Positions 34,240-42,061 of a stretch of 64,000 bases of DNA are shown here, in pieces. The translations under genes were made by a program, and so were the position numbers. Below the pieces are notes generated by a model. It did not search any database. It saw nothing but the letters and a program-made list of their open reading frames with translations, and was not told where the DNA came from. Source of the stretch: Caldilineaceae bacterium bin34. Lineage in GTDB: Bacteria > Chloroflexota > Anaerolineae > Caldilineales > Caldilineaceae. The stretch's first letter is position 1. Each line of letters begins with the position of its first letter. The stretch lies in contig MPMO01000013.1 of assembly GCA_002238555.1 (NCBI GenBank), positions 1 through 64,000 on the forward strand, given 5' to 3'.

Positions 34240-35918
34240 CAACCACCGACCCCTTTGCGGAAACCCCGGACTTCGATCCCGTAAGCCTGGAAATTCAATG
34301 GCAACGGCTGATCTCGATCATGGACGAGATTGACTTCGCCACGGTCAAGACATCGTTCTCGACCATCGTCGGCGAGAGTCGCGACTTTGCCTGTATTCTG
34401 GTGGACCAGAACGGGGATTCCCTCTGCCAATCGCGGTTTTCACCGCCCAATTTTTGCGTGGTCCTGCCCCGCACGGCACGCCGGCTTCTGGCGGTGCATC
34501 CCCTGGAGACCCTGAGGGAAGGCGATGTGCTGTGCACCAACGATCCATGGATCGGGACGGGGCACCTGCCCGACTACATCCTGCTCACCCCGGTGTTTCA
34601 CAAGGGCAAGCCGGTAGCCTTCATGGGTACCGTGGCGCACCTGTCGGACGTGGGCGGTCACCGCGGAGACATTGAGGCCTACGACGTCTTCACCGAAGGG
34701 ATACGCATCCCTCCGTCGAAGCTGTTCATCGAGGGGAAGCCCAACGAATTCCTGTTCGAAACCATTGGCAACAACTGCCGTGTTCCGAACTTGGTGCTGG
34801 GGGACATCCGCGCCATCGCCGGCACCCACCAGATCGGAATCAGGCGGCTGCGCGACTTCATGGACGACTACGGGATGCCGGACCTGGTGGAACTGTCCAG
34901 TGTCATTCACGGGCGTTCGGAAAGCCTGATGCGCAGCCGGATCGAGGCGTTGCCCGACGGGGAGTTCGAGTTCGGTTTGGACATCGATGGGTACGTGGAC
35001 ATCGTGCACCTGCATGCCACTGTCCGGATTCAGGGCAACGACATCCACGTGGATTACGGGGGCACGTCGGCGCAGACGCGCAAGGGATCGATCAACTGCG
35101 CCTACAACACCACCTTCGCCTCTACCATGTACCCGTTCAAGTGTTCGCTGGTTCCCCAGATCCCGAACAATCAGGGGTTGTTCCGACCGATCCACGTGAC
35201 GGCGCCCAAGGGGTGCATCCTCAACTGTGACGATGGGTTTCCTGTTCAGGCGCGGGCGAAGGTGACCAACAACATCAACCAGGTTCTATTCGGTGCGGTC
35301 TGGCCAATCCTGGGGGAACATGCCCAGGCCGGCAGCGGTTCAATCTGGCCGTTCTCCGTGCACGGGGATCTGGAGGGGTACGGTCCCATTTCTGTGAGCT
35401 GCCTGCCGCACGGCGGGCGGGGAGCCATGCAGGGCCTGGACGGTATGCCTCCCATTGCATTCCCGCACAACAGTTCCGTCACACCCATCGAGATCATGGA
35501 AACCCAGGCCCCCATCCTGATTCTCCAAAAGGAATTTCGCGTGGATTCGGCGGGTGCCGGCCGCCAGCGCGGTGGGATCGGGCAACGCATGTCCTTCAGG
35601 AACATTGCGGACAGCACGATCCAAGGTCGGATCAGACCTGACAAGATGTTTTGTGCGCCTCCAGGCCTCGATGGCGGTGCCCCGGGAGTAGTGGGCGAAG
35701 TCCGGTGGAACGGCCGCAACATCGATCGGTTTCCACCCCTGGACCTGCAGCCAGGCGACGAAATCGAGTTGCTGATGCCGGGCGGAGGCGGGTTCGGGCC
35801 GGTGGCCGAACGTCCCGCCGAGCAGATCCAGCGCGATCTCGAAGCCGGATTTATTTCCGAGTCGGCCGCACGTCGCGACTATGGATGGGATGGTCCCTCG
35901 GAGGCTGGAACCGGATAG
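34236..35918 (+). CDS. Hydantoinase B/5-oxoprolinase-type subunit (HyuB family), copy 2
   Basis: 560-residue HyuB protein, near copy of the one at 26244-27893: PVSLEIQWQRLISIMDEIDF, TSFSTIVGESRDFACILV, CTNDPWIGTGHLPDY, GSGSIWPFSVHGD and MPGGGGFGPVAERP. It most likely partners one of the two HyuA proteins upstream. The start at 34236 follows from the four-base overlap with the carboxypeptidase gene. Confidence 0.9.
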   Translation: MTTTDPFAETPDFDPVSLEIQWQRLISIMDEIDFATVKTSFSTIVGESRDFACILVDQNGDSLCQSRFSPPNFCVVLPRTARRLLAVHPLETLREGDVLCTNDPWIGTGHLPDYILLTPVFHKGKPVAFMGTVAHLSDVGGHRGDIEAYDVFTEGIRIPPSKLFIEGKPNEFLFETIGNNCRVPNLVLGDIRAIAGTHQIGIRRLRDFMDDYGMPDLVELSSVIHGRSESLMRSRIEALPDGEFEFGLDIDGYVDIVHLHATVRIQGNDIHVDYGGTSAQTRKGSINCAYNTTFASTMYPFKCSLVPQIPNNQGLFRPIHVTAPKGCILNCDDGFPVQARAKVTNNINQVLFGAVWPILGEHAQAGSGSIWPFSVHGDLEGYGPISVSCLPHGGRGAMQGLDGMPPIAFPHNSSVTPIEIMETQAPILILQKEFRVDSAGAGRQRGGIGQRMSFRNIADSTIQGRIRPDKMFCAPPGLDGGAPGVVGEVRWNGRNIDRFPPLDLQPGDEIELLMPGGGGFGPVAERPAEQIQRDLEAGFISESAARRDYGWDGPSEAGTG

Positions 35919-36092
35919 ATTGGCCGGGAGTGGTCTCCGCCGGGGTCAATCGCCACCACCGACCGTGGAGGTGTGTTTCCCGGGCAGCGGACAACCAAAA
36001 TCGATGTCGCCCCATGGTCCGTACCGGCATTCCTGCGCCGCAAGTGAGAGCCGATGGGTTTGCCGTGCCGCTTCCAGCGCGACCGCAGCAAT

Positions 36093-37088
36093 CTACCGGT
36101 CGGCAAACTCGCCGATCTCCTTCTCCACTTCGCCCAACTGGGATCCGTCGAGTTTCCAACCGGTGGCACGGACATTGGCCTCCAACTGCTCGATACTGGT
36201 CACGGCGTTGATCACCGAGGACACTCCTGGCTGGGCCAGCAACCAGGCCAGGGCCAAATCCCCCACCCGGTAGCCATGGTCCTGCGACCATCGGTCAAGG
36301 TTGGCGATTGCCTTGAGGCGCGCGGGTGCCATCAAGGCCTGAAACCGCTCGCTGGTGTTCCCGTAGCCGCGTGTTCCCTTGGGGGCTGGTTCACCGGCCC
36401 GATACTTGCCGGTCAACACACCTTGGGCCAGCGGGGAGTACGGCAGTACGCTGAGGCCGAAGTGCAGGCAGGCCGGGACCACGTCCCGCTCGGTCTGGCG
36501 TTCGAACAGGTTGTAAAGGGACTGGCTGGCCACAAGGGGAGTGTAGCCGTTGTGGCTTGAAATCGCGCTCATCGCCGCAATCTGCCAACCTGCGAAGTTG
36601 GAGCACGCGATGTAGCGGACCTTGCCCGTCTGCACCAGGTCGTCAAAGGCGCGCAGCGTCTCATCCCAGGGTGTGTGCGGGTCTGGCTTGTGGGCGTAGT
36701 ACAAGTCCACATAGTCGGTGCCGAGACGGCTCAAGGTGCCGTCGATGCTGTCCATGATGTGTCCCCGGGACAGGCCGGCTTCGTTGGGTCCCATGCGATA
36801 CCCCTGCGCGATCAGGTGGTTGGGTTCCCATCCCACCTTGCTGGCGATGATGTGCTTATGGCGTCGCCCGGCCACCGCCCGCCCGATGAAGGTTTCCGAA
36901 TCACCGCCCGTGTAGCTGTTCGAGGTGTCGATGAAGTTCGCACCCAATTCCTCGGCCTTGTGGATGATCCTGGCCGTCTCGTCCGGATCGGTGAAATGGG
37001 AAGTCGCTTTCTGGTGGCCGAAGATGTTGGCTCCCAATCCGAAGACGGGCACTTTGAACCCACTGGTGCCAAGATGTCTGTATTCCAT
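36093..37088 (-). CDS. Aldo/keto reductase
   Basis: 331-residue (alpha/beta)8 NADPH-dependent oxidoreductase of the YghZ/Kv-beta-like branch. MEYRHLGTSGFKVPVFGLG start; catalytic Asp and Tyr in NFIDTSNSYTGG (around residue 50), the catalytic Lys in HIIASKVGWEP and the His in DLYYAHKPD. Cofactor region LPYSPLAQGVLTGKYR. Reduces an aldehyde or sugar; substrate unknown. AAAGGAAAT precedes ATG 37088; in-frame extension to 37307 was rejected. Convergent with HyuB copy 2. Confidence 0.85.
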   Translation of the reverse strand: MEYRHLGTSGFKVPVFGLGANIFGHQKATSHFTDPDETARIIHKAEELGANFIDTSNSYTGGDSETFIGRAVAGRRHKHIIASKVGWEPNHLIAQGYRMGPNEAGLSRGHIMDSIDGTLSRLGTDYVDLYYAHKPDPHTPWDETLRAFDDLVQTGKVRYIACSNFAGWQIAAMSAISSHNGYTPLVASQSLYNLFERQTERDVVPACLHFGLSVLPYSPLAQGVLTGKYRAGEPAPKGTRGYGNTSERFQALMAPARLKAIANLDRWSQDHGYRVGDLALAWLLAQPGVSSVINAVTSIEQLEANVRATGWKLDGSQLGEVEKEIGEFADR

Positions 37089-37384
37089 GAGATTTCCTTT
37101 TGGTTTTTCCAAGGCATGACTGCCGGGTCCGGTTGGTGGGCGGGAGCACACCTGAGGCTGGTCCCAGCTCACTGGAACCATCCGCTTCGACCCGACTGGG
37201 AACGGAGAGTTCACACAATCCAGGGTTGGCCCGCATGTGTTGGCCCATGATTGTGCACCAGGCCCAACCATGGACCTCTGCAATCGAAGGGCACGGCCGC
37301 TTTTCAAACGGTTGTGCGGTTGGTTTAACCGGATTCCTGTGTGCGCTTAGGATTCACCCGCGCTTGGAACTGACGACTTTGGGA

Positions 37385-37409
37385 CTTATATACCTGACTA
37401 CGCAGTCGG
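37385..37409 (+). repeat. Terminal inverted repeat, left
   Basis: 25-base repeat that matches the reverse complement of 38815-38839 without mismatch. It lies 31 bases beyond the tnpB stop, where the guide-RNA scaffold of TnpB elements usually ends. Confidence 0.8.
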
Positions 37410-37439
37410 CATACCTGGTTCACGGATCATAGGGGTCCC

Positions 37440-38711
37440 CTACGGGATCGCCCCTCCCCGTGCAGCAGCCCCTGTCCCGCGGGCCGGAACGGGCACGGAC
37501 GGAAGCCCCGCCCGCACCAAAATGTTGATGGCCGCATTGTGATCGGCGTTCAGGGCCCAGCCGCAGGCCTGACAGGCAAACACCGCCTGCGACGGCCGGT
37601 TGGCCTTGCCGACATGGCCACACCGGCTGCAGGTCTGCGACGTGTACGCCGGATCGACCTTGACCACGTACCCCGCCTTGTACGCGAGCTTCCGCTCCAG
37701 CTGCCCCCAGCCGGAGGCCAGGATGGCTCGGTTGAGCCCTGCCTTCGCCTTGACGTTGGTGCCCGGCTCTTCCCGGGTGCCCTTGGCACTGGCCGTCATG
37801 CCCTTGGTGTTCAGGTCCTCCACGACCACGGTATGGGCCGTGTCCGCCAGCGTGCGGCTGGCCTGGTGGGTCGCGTCGTCCCGCTTGCGCTTGCGATGCA
37901 GCTTCTGCAACTGCCCGTTCACGCGCCGCCCCCGGTTCGATTTCGGTCGCTTGTCCTTCGGTCCCCAGCCCTGCTTGCGGCTCAATGCCCGCTGCTTGCG
38001 CTTGAGGTTGGCATCCAGCGGGTCCGTGTCGGGTAGCGCGTACACGGTGCCCTCGCTGTCGGTGGCCTGCCCCACGTTGCGGTCCAGGCCAAGGGCGCCG
38101 TCCGGTGCGGGCTGCTTGACCTGCGCCGCGGGCACGGCATAGGTCACATAGGCGTACCACTTGGGGTTCGGCTCCGTACCTTCCCTGCGCACACGCACGG
38201 TCAACGGCTGGCAGTTCGCGTACAGGTTCGATCCCGCCAGCCGCAGCCAGCCCACCTTGGGCACGTACAGCCAGTCCCGGTCCAGCTTGACAGCATCGGG
38301 AATGGTGAAGGCCGGCACGGTGAAGTGTCGAGCCTTAAAGCGGGGCTTGCCTTCGGTTTGGGGATCCTTGAAGTATCGCTGGTAGGCGTCGGCCAGGTAC
38401 TTCAGGCTGTAGCGCACACAGGCAAACGGGTAGTCCTTCAGCCACGCGTGGTCCGGGTCGTTGCGCAGTTGGGTGAACCGCCGGCCCAAGGTGAAAAAGG
38501 TCGGAACGGGCTTGGGGCCAATCCTGTAGGCCTGCCACAGGCGATACCGGCGTTCCTGGTCGGCCAGCATGTGGTTCCACACATGGCGGCAGACCCCGGC
38601 AATGGCCGTCAGCAGGATGCCTGTGGCGGCATCGCCGGGGTACAGGCGCAGGCGCACCGTGCGGTGGACAGTCTCCGGGGCCTCTGTTGTAGGATGGTGG
38701 GCGTCGGGCAC
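37440..38711 (-). CDS. TnpB-like RNA-guided nuclease (IS200/IS605 OrfB family)
   Basis: About 423 residues. RuvC catalytic residues: Asp in GALGLDRNVG, Glu in TVVVEDLNTKGM, Asp in ALNADHNAAINIL. A C-terminal zinc finger has CSRCGHVG and CQACGW. The N-terminal LRLYPGDAATG and VCRHVWNHML segments match OrfB transposases. TnpB proteins cut DNA with an RNA made from the 3' end of the element. The start is uncertain: GTG at 38711 or 38657; a TATAAT at 38779-38784 makes the ATG at 38780 unlikely because it overlaps the promoter. All catalytic residues are present, so the protein may be functional. Confidence 0.85.
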   Translation of the reverse strand: MPDAHHPTTEAPETVHRTVRLRLYPGDAATGILLTAIAGVCRHVWNHMLADQERRYRLWQAYRIGPKPVPTFFTLGRRFTQLRNDPDHAWLKDYPFACVRYSLKYLADAYQRYFKDPQTEGKPRFKARHFTVPAFTIPDAVKLDRDWLYVPKVGWLRLAGSNLYANCQPLTVRVRREGTEPNPKWYAYVTYAVPAAQVKQPAPDGALGLDRNVGQATDSEGTVYALPDTDPLDANLKRKQRALSRKQGWGPKDKRPKSNRGRRVNGQLQKLHRKRKRDDATHQASRTLADTAHTVVVEDLNTKGMTASAKGTREEPGTNVKAKAGLNRAILASGWGQLERKLAYKAGYVVKVDPAYTSQTCSRCGHVGKANRPSQAVFACQACGWALNADHNAAINILVRAGLPSVPVPARGTGAAARGGAIP

Positions 38712-38778
38712 GGAACTGCTATTACCTGTCCGGTGGAGAGTCCGGATGTCCGCCGGGCTCTCTTGTTTGCAGGACACC

Positions 38779-38787
38779 ATTATAGCA
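38779..38787 (-). promoter_or_regulatory. Extended -10 promoter of tnpB
   Basis: On the minus strand TGCTATAAT is a perfect extended -10, inside the element and 28 bases from the right terminal repeat. It predicts a start near 38772 and argues for a tnpB start codon further downstream. Confidence 0.5.
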
Positions 38788-38814
38788 CAGATGTACATGG
38801 TTGTGCCTGTCGCA

Positions 38815-38839
38815 CCGACTGCGTAGTCAGGTATATAAG
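38815..38839 (-). repeat. Terminal inverted repeat, right
   Basis: Perfect 25-base inverted copy of 37385-37409. The aldolase pseudogene similarity begins about 20 bases beyond it. Confidence 0.8.
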
Positions 38840-38854
38840 CCCCTCTCATTTCGG

Positions 38855-39270
38855 TTTCCAAGGATCGGTGTGGCTTCAGGCCCAGCGTGCCCTCCGCCTA
38901 CGGGCGGAATGCCAACGCTGCTCTTGTCCAACGGGCCAACGACCTGGTGTTCGCCTCGTTCCAGATTGAAAGGCACACTGCATTGGCCGAGATCGAGGCC
39001 ATTGCCGCCATCGACAATCTCGACGGCATCGCGTTGGGGCCTTGGGACCTGGCAGTCGACCTTGGTCATGTCGACGATGTTCGGTATCCGAAAGTGGAGG
39101 CGGCCATTCAGCGTGTAGTTGACGTTGCACGCCGGGCCGGCAAACCGGTGGGCTCGAGGATGGGCGACGATCCGGAACTGGCCTTGGACTACGCGCGGAG
39201 GGGCGTGCAGTGAATCCAGGTCGGGAATAACATGGACTACCTAATCCGACGTATGGACCAAGTCTACGGG
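38855..39270 (+). pseudogene. HpcH/HpaI-type aldolase, N-terminus missing, internal stop
   Basis: C-terminal half of a 2-keto-3-deoxy sugar-acid aldolase (HpcH/HpaI, class II). Readable blocks: SAYGRNANAALVQRANDLVF, ALAEIEAIAAIDNLDGIALG, GPWDLAVDLGH and AARRAGKPVG. After GVQ a TGA stop at 39211-39213 is followed in frame by IQVGNNMDYLIRRMDQVYG, which continues the family sequence, so the stop is a nonsense mutation. The missing 5' part ends at the right terminal repeat of the TnpB element; it was not found on the other side. Such aldolases pair with sugar-acid dehydratases like the enzyme at 3332-4498. Confidence 0.75.
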
Positions 39271-39494
39271 GCATCAAGCCGGCTTGACCAGCGCAGGGGC
39301 CTGCAATCCGGTGCGGCGTGGGATTGAAATCCGAGGACCGGAGCGCTGCGCCGCCCTTACCCGATCCGCAACCGGGTTTCAGGCCAAGGGGCTTGGAAGT
39401 CAGAACGCCATGCCGAACAACGGTCCCGGCAAATATGCATTACCATCCTGTCTGCATCCCTGCCACAGTGACTGACCGGATGGTCCATCAATCC

Positions 39495-41723
39495 ATGAAG
39501 ACGATAGCCACTGCACGCGTCCTGGCTGCCGTCTGTCTCTGCACCGTGTTGGCATTGGGGAGGCCGAATTCCGTGGTTGCACAAGCCGACGGATCCGGCA
39601 CACATACCCATTCCGGGTTCTTTGTCACACTCAACGGTGAGGAATCGTCCTTTGTTCTCTACCGCACCGGGGCTCAGGTTGTGGCCACGCTCCAACCTGT
39701 CTCACCCGAAGGCGGGTTTGTGCTGCCCGAAGGCTACCGCCCCATGTCTCGGGTCCACCGGAAGGCCGAGGGCCGGCTGGCGGACCCGGACGGTGGCGAA
39801 CCTTGGCTGTCCGACATTGGATACACCATGGAGGTGCATCCCGACGGCCGGTTCAGATACAGCGGCGGGGCACGCGAATACTCAAGTCCTTCGCTGCAAA
39901 TGCCGTACGGGGCAGAAGTGGAACAAATCACCATGGAGTGGTTCACGGCCACGGAGGCCGCGGAGGGAGAGTTCGACAACCTGGCCGAACATCACCAGGG
40001 GAGGTACCGGCTGGCCAAGGGGGGCGTGTACGTTTCGGCCCGGCTGTCTGCGAGCCGTTCCCCCGTCCAGCATTACGCCCGCGTAGATCCGGTGCCGCTT
40101 TTCACGGTGCCCGAAGGCTTCCGGCCTGCGGTGACTGTTACCCGGACGGTGGTCGGCACCGCAGTCCACGCAGACGGGTTGGACACCGAGGCGCGGACGG
40201 AGCATGTGTTTCGGGTGCGGATTTCGTCGGATGGGGATGTCGCCTACGTCGACGCTCCGGCGCTGGACGGCGTGGGCTACCTCGGCTACGCATTTGAGAC
40301 TGCGTGGGAAACCCGGATTTCACAGGACCGCCGCGTGCTGGAGGACATGCTCGACACTGCGGATCTCGACAACGTTCTGACAGGTTGGGGCCGTCCCGAT
40401 GTGCCGCTGGAAGACTGGCAGGGCGTGGGCACGAATGCGGACGGCCGGGTTACGCACCTCAATCTCAGCGGCGTCGGACTGAGGGGGCGCCTGCCGTCCT
40501 CCTTCAGCAACCTGTCGGCGTTGCGCGAGGCGCATCTTGGGCGGGACGAATCGTACTCGGCCAACCAACTCACCGCATTGCCCGGCGATCTCGACCGGCT
40601 CGCGAATCTTCAGGTCCTCGATCTGAGTCACAACCCCATTGATGCTCCTTTTCCGCCGGCATGGTCCCGGTTGCACAACCTCCAGTCCCTGAACCTGCGG
40701 GACACCAAGTACCATGGCCAGTTGCCGCCGGCATGGGCGGCTCTGCTCAACCTGGAGGCCCTGAACCTGATCGAGACCGGGGTGGCCGGGATCCTGCCTT
40801 CGGAGTGGAGCGGTTTGCCGAACCTGCAACGACTGTTGATCACCAGCGCGTCGCTGGGAGGGTCCTTGCCGGAGTCTTGGCACGCCATGCCGCGCCTGAA
40901 GGTTCTGGACATCCGCGGCCGGGGTGTCGAGGGTCCCCTGCCGGCCGGCTGGAGTCGCATGCCCAACCTGGAAATCCTGATCCTCAGGAATCAACTGTCC
41001 GGCTCGTTGCCACCGGAGTGGGGAGCCATGCCGAACCTGCGCTACCTCGACTTGGGCCACAACCGGTTGTCCGGACCGCTGCCGCACACATGGAGCCGGT
41101 TGGAACAGCTCGAGGTCCTTTGGCTGGAAGGCAACGATTTGATCGGTTCCTTGCCTGTGAACTGGAAGGACCTCGGCCAACTCCGCGTCCTGTCCCTGGG
41201 CCGCAACCGGCTCCACGGCCTCCTGCCGCCGGAGTGGGGGGCCATGGCGAACCTGCGCTACCTTGACTTGGGCAGCAATCGGTTGTCCGGATCGTTGCCG
41301 CGCACATGGAGCCGGTTGGAACAGCTCGAGGTCCTTTGGCTGGGAGGCAACGATCTGATCGGCTTCCTGCCTGTGAACTGGAAGGACCTCGGCCAACTCC
41401 GCGTCCTGTCCCTGAGCCGCAACCGGCTCCACGGCCTCCTGCCGACCTCGTGGCACGCCCTCGGGCGTCTCGAATCGCTCCGGCTCAGCAACAATGTCCT
41501 GGTCGGCGGATTGCCTCCCCAATGGAGCCGCCTGCAGCGGCTGGAGGCCATCCGTCTCGACGGCAACGGCCTGTCCGGGACGGTGCCGGAGTCCTGGCTC
41601 GACATGGACAACCTGCGCCTTCTTGACCTCGGCCGGAATGCATTCACTGAATGCCTGCCCGCCATCTGGCAGCCCTATCATCCTCGGGAGTCGCAGGCGG
41701 AGGTCGTGTTCTGCGACAGCTGA
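39495..41723 (+). CDS. Secreted leucine-rich-repeat protein
   Basis: 742 residues. A cleavable signal peptide (about residues 1-32, ending VVAQADG) exports it. Residues about 40-275 form two related beta-rich modules, each with a PEG(Y/F)RP motif and a G-Y-x-(M/F)-E strand. From about residue 315 there are some 15 plant-type 24-residue repeats of the form LxxLxxLxLxxNxLxGxLPxxW. Residues about 507-650 contain a 72-residue block repeated almost exactly. Likely a cell-surface or secreted binding protein; ligand unknown. No cell-wall anchor is seen, and the last Cys-containing segment (TECLPAIWQPY...VFCD) may be a disulphide cap. Confidence 0.8.
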   Translation: MKTIATARVLAAVCLCTVLALGRPNSVVAQADGSGTHTHSGFFVTLNGEESSFVLYRTGAQVVATLQPVSPEGGFVLPEGYRPMSRVHRKAEGRLADPDGGEPWLSDIGYTMEVHPDGRFRYSGGAREYSSPSLQMPYGAEVEQITMEWFTATEAAEGEFDNLAEHHQGRYRLAKGGVYVSARLSASRSPVQHYARVDPVPLFTVPEGFRPAVTVTRTVVGTAVHADGLDTEARTEHVFRVRISSDGDVAYVDAPALDGVGYLGYAFETAWETRISQDRRVLEDMLDTADLDNVLTGWGRPDVPLEDWQGVGTNADGRVTHLNLSGVGLRGRLPSSFSNLSALREAHLGRDESYSANQLTALPGDLDRLANLQVLDLSHNPIDAPFPPAWSRLHNLQSLNLRDTKYHGQLPPAWAALLNLEALNLIETGVAGILPSEWSGLPNLQRLLITSASLGGSLPESWHAMPRLKVLDIRGRGVEGPLPAGWSRMPNLEILILRNQLSGSLPPEWGAMPNLRYLDLGHNRLSGPLPHTWSRLEQLEVLWLEGNDLIGSLPVNWKDLGQLRVLSLGRNRLHGLLPPEWGAMANLRYLDLGSNRLSGSLPRTWSRLEQLEVLWLGGNDLIGFLPVNWKDLGQLRVLSLSRNRLHGLLPTSWHALGRLESLRLSNNVLVGGLPPQWSRLQRLEAIRLDGNGLSGTVPESWLDMDNLRLLDLGRNAFTECLPAIWQPYHPRESQAEVVFCDS
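41013..41444 (+). repeat. 216-bp direct repeat within the leucine-rich-repeat gene
   Basis: 41013-41228 and 41229-41444 are near-identical tandem copies, each coding for three 24-residue repeats (EWGAM..LRYLDLG.NRLSG through VNWKDLGQLRVLSL). The low divergence indicates a recent expansion or recombination hot spot. Confidence 0.85.
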
Positions 41724-41754
41724 ACCGGCCGCGGGAACCCAAGCCCGGACGACC

Positions 41755-41958
41755 GCACGGAGGTTGAAGGCGTTTTTGCAGCCGATCACGGATTTGCCTG
41801 CGGCTCAGGGCTACCGCGAAGTGCTGCTACCGGGAGAACTGGAAGAGATGGTTGCCCACGAACGGACGCGTACTGGCATTCCGGTAGCGGACGCCATTTG
41901 GGACGGAATCACGGAGGCGGCAGCCAGTTTGGGCATTCTCCCGCCGGTCGAGGCGTAG
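41755..41958 (+). pseudogene. C-terminal fragment of an Ldh2-type malate/L-lactate dehydrogenase
   Basis: The frame reads LKAFLQPITDLPAAQGYREV, then LLPGELEEMVAHERTRTGIP, then VADAIWDGITEAAASLG and a stop. This matches the final 60 or so residues of the Ldh2 NAD(P)-dependent malate/lactate dehydrogenase family, where a VLLPGE motif and a GIP(V/L)xDAxW motif close the protein. The remaining 280 residues are absent; the fragment begins just after the leucine-rich-repeat gene stop. No start codon is needed and it is probably not expressed. Confidence 0.65.
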
Positions 41959-42061
41959 ATCCAAGTTTCGTCTGACCCGGCCGCGTTGTCAGGCGGTTTC
42001 CACTGCTGTGTGCCAACTTCAATGATCGGGCTCCCCGCCGGCGCCGTGGAGGCGACTTTCG

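Larger units (their letters stand above)
37385..38839. mobile_element. TnpB-only element with 25-bp perfect terminal inverted repeats
   Basis: CTTATATACCTGACTACGCA... at 37385-37409 is the exact reverse complement of 38815-38839. The repeats enclose one tnpB gene and 1.45 kb in all, with no tnpA. Each end also folds into a small GACT-ACGC-AGTC hairpin. IS200/IS605 and IS607 elements normally lack terminal inverted repeats, so this layout is atypical. No direct target repeat was identified outside the ends. Confidence 0.75.

Noticed and set aside
37100..37384. Possible N-terminal part of the aldolase pseudogene left of the TnpB element
   Set aside because: No plus-strand frame here resembles the start of HpcH/HpaI aldolases; the sequence appears to be only the upstream region of the aldo/keto reductase gene.
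40981..41700. CRISPR-like repetitive pattern
   Set aside because: The periodicity is the 72-bp codon pattern of leucine-rich repeats in an intact reading frame; there are no unique spacers.
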